Of a DNA stretch of 58,301 nt, positions 51,558 to 58,301 are shown piece after piece. Source of the DNA: Xanthobacteraceae bacterium (GTDB taxonomy: Bacteria; Pseudomonadota; Alphaproteobacteria; Rhizobiales; Xanthobacteraceae); the NCBI GenBank assembly GCA_031291475.1, contig JARLIY010000082.1, forward strand, positions 1 to 58,301, given 5' to 3'. The notes beneath the pieces are model-generated. The model ran no database searches. It was not told the DNA's origin and saw only the letters and a list, made by a program, of their open reading frames with translations. Both the position numbers and the translations under genes were made by a program. How positions within the stretch are numbered: the stretch's first letter is position 1; every line of letters begins with the position of its first letter.

Positions 51558-52564
51558 GCGTGCCGCTGGCCACGAAAGGCCTCGCCGCGGCGACGCCGAG
51601 TTTCCAGATCGCAAACGCCTGGCATGTGGTGCCCTGGGCGCTCGCGCTTGTCTTCTACTTCACCGCCGGCGGCTATCTCAGCCTCGGCACCCACGTCTTG
51701 ATTATGATCCTGTTCACACTCTCGCTCGACCTCGCGCTCGGCGTAGCCGGGATCATCACTTTGGGCCATGCCGCGTTCTTCGGCTTCGGCGCCTACGCCG
51801 CCGGTATCTTGGCGGCTCGTCTCTCCAATGACCCGCTGCTTGGCCTGGCCGTTGCCACCCTCTTGACCGGCCTGTTCGGCGCTCTCGTCGGCATGCTCAT
51901 CCTGCACACGGCCGGCGTGACACTTATGATGCTGACGCTGGCGATCAGCGCGCTGCTTGCCGAGTTCGCCAACCAGGCGCATTGGCTGACCGGCGGCGAC
52001 GATGGGCTGCAGGTCGGTCGAATGGCGCCCCTGTTCGGCTTGTTCCGCTTCGACCTCTGGGGCCATACCGCCTACCTCTACGCGTTGGCTGTACTCTTCC
52101 TTTGGTCGCTTGCGGCGTGGCGGATCATGCGCTCGCCCTTCGGCCGCTCGCTCGACGGCATTCGGCAGAACCCGCGCCGCATGCGGGCCATTGGCACACC
52201 GGTATGGCGGCGGCTCGTCGTCGCCTATGGCTTGTCCGCGGCAATGGCGGGAACCGCCGGCGCTCTCGAAGCGCAGACCACGCGCGCGGTGGGCCTCGGC
52301 GCGCTCGGCGTGCTGGCCTCCGGCACGGTGCTGGTAATGCTCATCCTTGGCGGCACGCGCCGGACCTATGGCGCCTTTGTCGGCGCTACCGTTTATGTCG
52401 TCGTGCAAGATGTCGCCGCCCAGATCGACCCCTTCCGCTGGATGTTCGTCGTCGGCATCCTGCTCGTGGCGGTCGTGTTGTTTCTGGAGAACGGGCTCAT
52501 GAGGTTACCAGAGGCCGCGCGTCGTGTGCTGCGGGGTTCGCGGTCGCGATCGGGCGGACGGTGA
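51554..52564 (+). CDS. livM: LivM-type ABC permease
   Basis: The 336-residue permease has about ten membrane helices. It shows LSLDLALGVAGIITLGHAAF then FGFGAYAAGILAAR (about 57-90), the family's FGHAAFFGxGAY region. The coupling loop SPFGRSLDGIRQNPRRMRAI lies near 194-213. An in-frame reading upstream overlaps livH and lacks sense, so ATG 51554 is chosen. A GTG at 52561, within its stop codon, could start livG. Confidence 0.92.
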   Translation: MSVPLATKGLAAATPSFQIANAWHVVPWALALVFYFTAGGYLSLGTHVLIMILFTLSLDLALGVAGIITLGHAAFFGFGAYAAGILAARLSNDPLLGLAVATLLTGLFGALVGMLILHTAGVTLMMLTLAISALLAEFANQAHWLTGGDDGLQVGRMAPLFGLFRFDLWGHTAYLYALAVLFLWSLAAWRIMRSPFGRSLDGIRQNPRRMRAIGTPVWRRLVVAYGLSAAMAGTAGALEAQTTRAVGLGALGVLASGTVLVMLILGGTRRTYGAFVGATVYVVVQDVAAQIDPFRWMFVVGILLVAVVLFLENGLMRLPEAARRVLRGSRSRSGGR

Positions 52565-52569
52565 CTGCC

Positions 52570-53322
52570 ATGGCGGATACGGCGCTGTCAGTCCGCGGGC
52601 TGTGTAAGAGCTTCGGTGCGCTGCCGGTGGCACAGGACATCAATATTGACTTGGCGCTTGGTTCGCGTGTCGGCCTTATCGGCCCAAATGGCGCTGGCAA
52701 GACCACGCTGGTCAATCTGCTCACCGGGACGCTTGCAGCCGATGCCGGCTCCATCTTGCTCAACGGCGACGCGATTGACGGGCTTACGCCGGAAGCGCGG
52801 GTACGGCGCGGTCTTGCGCGCACCCATCAGATCAACACGCTGCTGAATGAGAGCACGGTCCGCGACAATGTCGCCATCGCCATTGCCGAGCGCGACCGCA
52901 TTGCCTGGCGTCTCCTGCGCTTCCGTCAAGACTGGCGCCGCTGCCTCGAGGAGGCGCAGGCGCGCTTGCACGAGCTCGGCATTGCGCATGCGGCGGAGCG
53001 GACCGTCGCCGAACTGCCCTATGGAGAGCAGCGCTTGCTGGAGATCGCCATTGCGCTTTCGCTGCGGCCCAGTGTTCTGCTGCTCGACGAACCTGCCGCC
53101 GGGGTGCCATCGCTCGAAGCGCACGTCATTCATGACGCGCTCGACCGTCTGTCCGCCGACATCGCGGTCCTGATGATTGAGCATGACATGGATCTGGTTT
53201 TTCGCTTTGCCCGCGAGATCGTCGTGCTGGTTCAAGGACGCGTTCTCACGCGTGGCGCACCGGCCGACATCGCCGCCGACCCGCAGGTGCGCGCGGTCTA
53301 TCTCGGCCGGAGAGCGGCATGA
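52570..53322 (+). CDS. livG: LivG-type ABC ATPase
   Basis: The 250-residue ATPase has Walker A GPNGAGKTTLVNLLTG (about 38-53). RRGLARTHQINTLLNESTVR replaces the usual AR-FQ-xxLF stretch near 80, as is usual in LivG. The signature is ELPYGEQRLLEIAIALSLRP (about 152), and Walker B is VLLLDEPAAGV (about 174). MIEHDMDLVF contains the switch His. A GTG at 52561 would give four-base coupling to livM and three more residues (VTA). Its stop overlaps the livF start by four bases. Confidence 0.93.
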   Translation: MADTALSVRGLCKSFGALPVAQDINIDLALGSRVGLIGPNGAGKTTLVNLLTGTLAADAGSILLNGDAIDGLTPEARVRRGLARTHQINTLLNESTVRDNVAIAIAERDRIAWRLLRFRQDWRRCLEEAQARLHELGIAHAAERTVAELPYGEQRLLEIAIALSLRPSVLLLDEPAAGVPSLEAHVIHDALDRLSADIAVLMIEHDMDLVFRFAREIVVLVQGRVLTRGAPADIAADPQVRAVYLGRRAA

Positions 53323-54038
53323 GCGCCAGCCTCGCGGTCGACAATCTCGTGGCCGGCTACGGCGCCACGGTCGTGCTACAGGATGTGTCGTTCGACGTCG
53401 CTGCCGGCGGCACGCTCGCGATTTTAGGCCGCAATGGCGTCGGCAAGAGCACCTTGCTAAGCACGCTAATGGGCTTCACCACGCGCCATGGCGGCAGCAT
53501 ACGGTTCAACGGAACGCCGATCGAATCCGTGGCCTCGCATCGGCGCAATCGATTGGGCCTTGGCTACGTGCCGCAAGAACGCGAAATTTTCCCCTCGCTC
53601 ACGGTCGAGGAGAATCTGTCGGTGGCGCAGCGAGCGGAAGGCGGCTGGTCGCCTGCCGAGGTCTTTAGATTCTTTCCCGCCCTCAAGGAGCGGCGGCGCA
53701 GCGCCGGCAACCGCTTGTCCGGCGGCGAGCAGCAAATGCTGGCAATCGGCCGCGCTCTGGTCGGGGCGCCCAAGGTGCTGTTGCTCGACGAGCCGATGGA
53801 GGGCCTGGCGCCGATCATCGTCGAGTCGCTTTATGACGCCTTGGCGCGCATCCGCGACGAGGCCGCGCTCACCATCGTTCTGGTGGAGCAGAAGGCGGAC
53901 CTCGCCTTGTCCTTTGCCCGCGACACCATCGTGCTCGACCGCGGCCGCATCGTCTATCGTGGTGCGAGCGCCGAGCTTGCGCAGGATGAGCCGGCCAAGG
54001 CGCGCCTTCTTGGCGTTGGCGCGGCGCAGGCGACATGA
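53319..54038 (+). CDS. livF: LivF-type ABC ATPase
   Basis: The 239-residue ATPase completes the importer. Walker A is GRNGVGKSTLLSTLMG (about 36-51). GYVPQEREIFPSLTVEENLS is the typical LivF Q-loop region near 86, with signature RLSGGEQQMLAIGRALVGAP (about 132) and Walker B VLLLDEPMEGLAP (about 154). LVEQKADLALSFARD follows. It is one of the overlapping transporter genes; its stop overlaps the start of the SDR gene by four bases, so the SDR belongs to the same operon. Confidence 0.94.
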   Translation: MSASLAVDNLVAGYGATVVLQDVSFDVAAGGTLAILGRNGVGKSTLLSTLMGFTTRHGGSIRFNGTPIESVASHRRNRLGLGYVPQEREIFPSLTVEENLSVAQRAEGGWSPAEVFRFFPALKERRRSAGNRLSGGEQQMLAIGRALVGAPKVLLLDEPMEGLAPIIVESLYDALARIRDEAALTIVLVEQKADLALSFARDTIVLDRGRIVYRGASAELAQDEPAKARLLGVGAAQAT

Positions 54039-54868
54039 AGGAGAATGCCGGTATGAACGCGGCTGCGTTGTTTGATGTGAGCGGCCTGGCAACGGTGGTA
54101 ACCGGCGGGGCGAGCGGCATCGGGCTCGCTTATGCCGGCGTCATGGCCGACAACGATGCCCGGGTCACCATCATGGACGCCGACAAAAGGGCCCTCGGCG
54201 AGGTCGTCGAGCGCTGCCGCAGCGCCGGCCAGGACGTCCGCGGCGAAGTCGTCGACGTCACCGACCGCACAGCGCTCGAGCGAAGCTTCGACGCCACGGC
54301 GCGGCACTATGGTCGCCTCGATGTCGTCTTTGCCAATGCCGGTATCGGCGGCGGCCCCGGCTTTCTCAAGCTCGACGGCGAGCGCAATCCCGACCGGGCG
54401 CTCGAGAACATTCCGAGCGATTTATGGGACAAAGTCATCGCCATCGATCTCACTTCCGTGTTCTCCACCCTACAGGCTGCGGCACGGCACATGAAGGCCC
54501 GGGGTGGACGCATCATCGTGACCACATCGATTTCCGCGATGAGGACGGAAACCTTCGTAGCTGCACCCTACGTCGCCGCTAAAGCGGGAGCCGCGCAGCT
54601 CGTACGGCAAGCGGCCCATGAGTTGGCGCGCTACAACATCACAGTGAACGCCATCGCCCCGGGACCTTTCGTCACCAACATCTCGGGCGGCCGGCTGAAA
54701 GATCCCGCGGTGCGCGCACCGTTCGAGAGATTTTCCCCGATGCGCCGGATCGGTGAGCCCGATGACATCAAGGGCCTCGCTCTGTTCCTGGCCTCACCGG
54801 CAGCGGCGCTCATCACCGGTGCTCAAATTGTGATTGATGGCGGTATGACGCTCGGTATCGCTGACTGA
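54035..54868 (+). CDS. Short-chain dehydrogenase/reductase
   Basis: The 277-residue enzyme has the cofactor motif TGGASGIGLAYAGVMADNDA (about 23-42), with Asp at the end of the second strand (IMDAD), which favours NAD. NAG is at GRLDVVFANAGIGGG (about 92), and the catalytic Ser and Tyr-x3-Lys are complete in TTSISAMR and APYVAAKAGAAQLV (about 180). NAIAPGPFVTNI and a terminal IVIDGGMTLG close it. The start overlaps livF (ATGA). An alternative Met at residue 7 would shorten it by six residues. It probably oxidises a hydroxyl group of the imported compound. Confidence 0.92.
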   Translation: MKENAGMNAAALFDVSGLATVVTGGASGIGLAYAGVMADNDARVTIMDADKRALGEVVERCRSAGQDVRGEVVDVTDRTALERSFDATARHYGRLDVVFANAGIGGGPGFLKLDGERNPDRALENIPSDLWDKVIAIDLTSVFSTLQAAARHMKARGGRIIVTTSISAMRTETFVAAPYVAAKAGAAQLVRQAAHELARYNITVNAIAPGPFVTNISGGRLKDPAVRAPFERFSPMRRIGEPDDIKGLALFLASPAAALITGAQIVIDGGMTLGIAD

Positions 54869-54894
54869 CGTTCGGCCGCGTTTATCATTGGCCA

Positions 54895-54906
54895 ATAACG
54901 CGTTAT
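54895..54906. promoter_or_regulatory. 12-bp perfect palindrome, possible operator
   Basis: ATAACGCGTTAT is a perfect palindrome with a central CG in the only real gap (86 bases) of the cluster, 48 bases before the FAD oxidoreductase start. A LacI- or GntR-type operator is possible. No second copy was seen in this window. Confidence 0.4.
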
Positions 54907-54954
54907 CTTCATATACGCCTTGCACGCAGAGCGAATAAGGGAGCGAAACGACCG

Positions 54955-56256
54955 ATGAATGCTCCGCTATCAGCCGACACGAAGATCGTCAGGCGCCAAG
55001 CCGACGCTGCTCCATGGCGGGTCACCGCGGATATCTGTGTCGTGGGTGCGGGGATCGCCGGCACATCGGCCGCGCTCACCGCCGCCCGGGCTGGACGCAA
55101 AGTCGTGCTGGTCGACGGTCTGCCAGTACTCGGCGGTCAGGCGGTGAATTCGATCATCGGCACCTTCTGCGGCCTGTTCGCCAATGGAACTCACGGCCAC
55201 CAATTCACCCACGGTATCGCCGACGACATCTTGCGTGAGCTCGGCGCCAAGGAGCAGGCGCTCTATTACCGGCATGGGCCGCTGACGACGGTGGTCTACT
55301 ACGATGAGGTCGCGCTTGCCCGCTGGATCGAGGAAGCTATCCGCCAGGCGGGCATTACCGTCGTGCTCGGCGCCGTGATGCGGCGGGTTCAGGTCGAAGG
55401 CCGCCGGATCCGCCGCATCGAGCTCGCGACCCGCTACGGCGACGTGCATGTCGAAGCCACCGGATTTGTCGAAGCCAGCGGCGACGCCGCGCTGGTCTGG
55501 CAAGCCGGCTTCGCCTGCCGGGAGCCGGCGAACGGTCCGGTGTTCGGCACCCAAATGGTTGTTCTGGAAAACATCGATGAAGCCAAGCAGCCGACGCGCG
55601 ATCAGATCGGCGCGCGCATGAAAGAGAAGGGTGACGAGTACGGGCTGGTCAGGCGCGAGGGGCTGGCCTTCATCATCCCTGGACGCGGGGTCGCGGCCAT
55701 GAACATGACCCATGTCGAGACGCCGCTCGATCCGCTGGAAGCTTCTACCCGCACGCTCGACGGTCGCGACCAGGCGGATCGGGCCGTCGCCTTCCTGCGC
55801 CACGAGTTTCCCGACTGCTTCGGCAAGTGCCGGGTGCGCGCCTACGGTTTTCCCGGCATCCGCCAAACTCGCTGGATTGTCGGGCGGCAGCAGCTTTCGG
55901 TGAACGATGTGCGGGCCGGTACCCGCTTTCCCGACGCGATCGGGCGCACCGCGTGGCCGATCGAATTGCACGATCACGGCACCGGGCACCAGTGGCACAC
56001 CTTCCCGGAAGATCACGTGCATTACATTCCGCTCGCCAGCCTCACGCCGGCGGACGCCGACAACGTGGTGGCCGCCGGGCGTTGCATCGATGCTGACACC
56101 GCGGCGCTGTCAAGCGTGCGGGTGATGGGTCCGTGCATTGCAATGGGCGCCGCCGCAGCACATGCCCTGGACCTAGCCGGCACCGGCAGCGTTCATCAAA
56201 TCGACCTCGCGGCGCTGGCGACGCGCGTTTACGACAACGTGGAGCGGACGGACTGA
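54955..56256 (+). CDS. FAD-dependent oxidoreductase (PF12831 type)
   Basis: The 433-residue protein has an N-terminal Rossmann FAD motif, CVVGAGIAGTSAALTAARAG (about 28-47), and the family motif LGGQAVNSIIGTFCGLFANG (about 60-79). TFPEDHVHYIPLASLTPADA and NVVAAGRCIDADTAALSSVR near the C-terminus are the FAD-closing region, with GPCIAMGAAAAHALDLAG last. Members of this group oxidise or isomerise varied organic acids and are poorly studied. The aconitase X gene follows after one base, so the two act together, presumably on the same small acid. Confidence 0.88.
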   Translation: MNAPLSADTKIVRRQADAAPWRVTADICVVGAGIAGTSAALTAARAGRKVVLVDGLPVLGGQAVNSIIGTFCGLFANGTHGHQFTHGIADDILRELGAKEQALYYRHGPLTTVVYYDEVALARWIEEAIRQAGITVVLGAVMRRVQVEGRRIRRIELATRYGDVHVEATGFVEASGDAALVWQAGFACREPANGPVFGTQMVVLENIDEAKQPTRDQIGARMKEKGDEYGLVRREGLAFIIPGRGVAAMNMTHVETPLDPLEASTRTLDGRDQADRAVAFLRHEFPDCFGKCRVRAYGFPGIRQTRWIVGRQQLSVNDVRAGTRFPDAIGRTAWPIELHDHGTGHQWHTFPEDHVHYIPLASLTPADADNVVAAGRCIDADTAALSSVRVMGPCIAMGAAAAHALDLAGTGSVHQIDLAALATRVYDNVERTD

Positions 56257-56257
56257 C

Positions 56258-57532
56258 ATGCGTCTGACCGATCACGAAAAGGCGATGCTGGACGGGTCGC
56301 ACGGCGCCGCCAAGGCGCGGGCGATGGACCTGTTGTTGCGCTACGGCGAAGCGCTCGGCGCCGAGCGTCTCGTTGAGACCAACAACGTCGCCGGCGCTTT
56401 CAATGCCTCGACGCCGTCGGTGCGGGCATTGGTGGCGAAGGGCTTCGATGCGGTCTATTCCGAGTTGAATCTCGACAGCACTGAAGTGGTCGAGGTGCCA
56501 AGAATGGCGGTGAACACATGCCAATTGATCACCGGCATCGACAACGCCAAGTGGCGCATCCAGGGAATCTCTGACGATTTGGCCGAACAACAAAAGCGCG
56601 GCGAGGCGTTCTTTGGCCGCCGCGGTGTCAATATGCACGCGACCTGCACGCCCTACCAAGTCGGCAACGTGCCGGTGAAGGGCGAGCATTGCGCCTGGAT
56701 GGAATCGTCGGCCGTCGTCTATTGCAATTCCGTACTTGGTGCGCGCACCAACACCGAGGGCAAAGAGAGCACCGGCGCCGCGGCATTGACCGGCCGCATC
56801 CCCTACTGGGGTTTCCATCTCGACTTAAACCGGCGCGCTACGCACCTCGTCGAGGTCGGCATCCCGGTCGAGGATATTATGGATTGGGGATTGCTGGGCT
56901 ATTGGCTCGGCGAAATCGTGCAGGACGAAATCCCGGTGCTCACCGGTGCTCTGGTCAATCCGGCGCTCATCAAGCTCAAGCATTTCGGCGCCGCGGCGTC
57001 GTCTTCGGGAGGCGTCGAAATGTATCACCTTCCCGGCACGACGCCTGAAGCGCGCTCGGTTGAGGAAGCATTCGGCGGCCGTCCGATTGCCGACACGCTG
57101 CGCTACGGTTCCGCGGAACGCCGCCGCGCATATGAAAACCTCAATTGCGCGAGTGAGCGCAAGATCGATTTCGTCATGCTCGGTTGCCCGCACAATTCAA
57201 TCGAGCAGGTCTGGCTGATCGCCTCGCTTCTGGAGGGCCGCCGGATCCACTCCGACACCGCGCTCTGGGTGCACACGCCGCGCGCGTTGCGCGACACCGC
57301 CGAGCGCAATGGCTATGTACGGATGATCGAGGAGGCCGGCGGCGTGGTCATGAGCGATACTTGCCCGGCCATTTCGCGGCACCTGCCGAAGGGCGTACGC
57401 ACCGTGGCGACGGACTCCGCCAAGCAAGCGCACTACCTCCCGGCGATTACCGGCGTAGCGGCATGGTTCGGCTCGGTGCGCGACTGTGTCGAAGCGGCGA
57501 TTGCTGGCACGTGGAATGGGACGCTGCAATGA
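56258..57532 (+). CDS. Aconitase X catalytic subunit (DUF521)
   Basis: The 424-residue protein is the large part of an AcnX-type dehydratase. Known AcnX enzymes are cis-3-hydroxy-L-proline dehydratase and, in archaea, phosphomevalonate dehydratase. Conserved Fe-S and active-site stretches are GVNMHATCTPYQVGNVPVKG (about 126), ESSAVVYCNSVLGARTNTEG (about 148) with Ser, Asn and Arg, and VMLGCPHNSIEQVW (about 307). A DTCPAIS cysteine lies near 366. Its stop overlaps the start of the small DUF126 subunit by four bases. A hydroxyproline-like or other 2,3-hydroxy acid is the most probable substrate, but the subgroup cannot be settled. Confidence 0.9.
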   Translation: MRLTDHEKAMLDGSHGAAKARAMDLLLRYGEALGAERLVETNNVAGAFNASTPSVRALVAKGFDAVYSELNLDSTEVVEVPRMAVNTCQLITGIDNAKWRIQGISDDLAEQQKRGEAFFGRRGVNMHATCTPYQVGNVPVKGEHCAWMESSAVVYCNSVLGARTNTEGKESTGAAALTGRIPYWGFHLDLNRRATHLVEVGIPVEDIMDWGLLGYWLGEIVQDEIPVLTGALVNPALIKLKHFGAAASSSGGVEMYHLPGTTPEARSVEEAFGGRPIADTLRYGSAERRRAYENLNCASERKIDFVMLGCPHNSIEQVWLIASLLEGRRIHSDTALWVHTPRALRDTAERNGYVRMIEEAGGVVMSDTCPAISRHLPKGVRTVATDSAKQAHYLPAITGVAAWFGSVRDCVEAAIAGTWNGTLQ

Positions 57533-57957
57533 GCGAGGTCGCAACGCATACCATCGCTCTGCACGGCCGCCGCGTAGTCGGCGGCTGCGCCGCGGGCGAA
57601 GCGCTGGTCACACGGCAGACGATTTCCGGCTGGGGCGGCATCGACGAGCGCGACGGCACCATCATCGAGCGCCGGCACGAGCTGCGTGGCCAGAGCTTTA
57701 GCGGTCGCGTGCTGGTATTCCCGGGCGCGAAAGGATCGTCAGGCTGGTCGGCCTATTTCCACATGACCCGGCTCAACGGAGTGGCACCGGCGGCAATGAT
57801 TTTCACCCGCATGACCACAAAAGTGGCGCTCGGTGCGGTAGTGACGCGAGCGCCGGCTATCACTGATCTGGATCAGGACCCGTTTGCCGTCATCGCGACC
57901 GGCGATTGGGTCTTGGTGGATGCCGATCGCGGCGTGGTCGAAGTGACCAAGCGCTAA
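57529..57957 (+). CDS. Aconitase X swivel subunit (DUF126)
   Basis: The 142-residue protein is the aconitase-swivel partner of the preceding gene. The fold begins IALHGRRVVGGCAAGEALVT (about 7-26), with FSGRVLVFPGAKGSSGWSAY (about 56-75) carrying the P-G-x-x-GSS loop that contacts substrate, then LDQDPFAVIATGDWVLVDAD (about 117). In some species the two parts are fused; here they are split but overlap by ATGA. ATG 57529 is the only start that keeps the domain whole. Confidence 0.92.
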   Translation: MSEVATHTIALHGRRVVGGCAAGEALVTRQTISGWGGIDERDGTIIERRHELRGQSFSGRVLVFPGAKGSSGWSAYFHMTRLNGVAPAAMIFTRMTTKVALGAVVTRAPAITDLDQDPFAVIATGDWVLVDADRGVVEVTKR

Positions 57958-58092
57958 CTGCGCTTAACTGTTACCATGAAGTTGATGCGGCAGGTATCGC
58001 GGCTGCTGGCTGACTGGTCTGAGCGGCGAACACCACTCTTTTCGCTGCGCGAATAGAGCCAAACGCGCAGGCCGATCATTCGATCTGTTGAA

Positions 58093-58224
58093 TCAGCACC
58101 GCGATTGCCGGAGCAACGTCTGCAGTTGCCGGCGTTCCTCAAAAGCTTCGCGCGTAAAGCGCCCGTGCTTCAACGCATTTTTGTTGTTCTTTGGAGCACC
58201 GCTCACCTTCGCGCCAGCGAACAT
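58093..58224 (-). CDS. Short rhizobial NALKHG protein
   Basis: The 43-residue ORF reads MFAGAKVSGAPKNNKNALKH, then GRFTREAFEERRQLQTLLRQ and SRC. GAPxxNxNALKHGxFTREA is a motif I recall from small rhizobial hypothetical proteins, which are usually longer by a dozen residues (LLQEI at the end), so this copy may be slightly truncated. It is basic and has no signal. The function is unknown. The 134 bases between it and the aconitase X small subunit show nothing else. Confidence 0.5.
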   Translation of the reverse strand: MFAGAKVSGAPKNNKNALKHGRFTREAFEERRQLQTLLRQSRC

Positions 58225-58301
58225 GATCTAGCCCCGTTAAGGAGAGAGCCATCACTACAGACAAAAGGGACGGCGACAAGGGGTGCACGAACGGACACCA
58301 A

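Noticed and set aside
57859..57876. TGATCTGGATCAG, resembling an FNR box
   Set aside because: It lies within the aconitase X small-subunit coding sequence and misses the outer T and A of the consensus.

Overview
The window reads as a chromosomal segment of a high-GC alphaproteobacterium of the order Hyphomicrobiales, most like Bradyrhizobium and its relatives. This is inferred from remembered protein similarity, from the small rhizobial-type proteins (DUF1127, PAS_5, a 36-residue membrane peptide), from FixK-type boxes and from a cyclic beta-1,2-glucan synthase. No 16S rRNA or other firm taxonomic marker is present.

Region 1 (about 0.2-6 kb) holds a flavin aromatic monooxygenase, small conserved proteins, an Hsp20 chaperone with a strong terminator, and a PerM/AI-2E family membrane protein. 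Region 2 (6-25.4 kb) is a carbohydrate block: ppsA and glk overlap, a PfkB-type phosphofructokinase converges on them, and an 8.6 kb cyclic glucan synthase gene lies behind a FixK-like box. After it come a dhaK remnant, a second PfkB-family kinase, a broken SRAP peptidase, a Gly/Tyr-rich secreted protein and RlpA.

Region 3 (25.6-30 kb) is a recombination scar. It contains the 3' half of a tRNA-Gln gene, an HNH fragment, a HigA antitoxin whose HigB toxin is only a C-terminal stub, a truncated DUF3300 gene behind a perfect FixK/FNR box, and a cluster of short palindromic repeats. A 262 bp sequence at 26.8-27.0 kb recurs inverted at 36.6-36.9 kb, so about 9.6 kb is bracketed by an inverted duplication.

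Region 4 (30.4-44.7 kb) is a catabolic island. It has the oxamate-carbamoyltransferase-type set (DUF2877/AllH, FdrA/AllF, YlbE/AllG), a carbamate kinase and an isochorismatase-type amidohydrolase. Next are a NicX-like ring-cleavage dioxygenase, a ribose-type ABC importer, a gentisate-dioxygenase-like bicupin and an orphan molybdenum hydroxylase large subunit. I infer import, hydroxylation and ring opening of an N-heterocycle, with a ureido group recovered as carbamoyl phosphate and then ATP. No step is proved by sequence alone.

Region 5 (45-58 kb) is a second catabolic unit. It has a luciferase-like oxidoreductase, two Liv-type binding proteins, an IlvD/Edd dehydratase, LivHMGF, a short-chain dehydrogenase, an FAD oxidoreductase and both parts of an aconitase X enzyme. 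Many of its genes overlap by four bases, so most of it is probably one operon. Two dyads sharing a TTTCGCGTNTTG core sit in its control regions. The substrate is unknown; a hydroxylated carboxylic or imino acid is the best guess.
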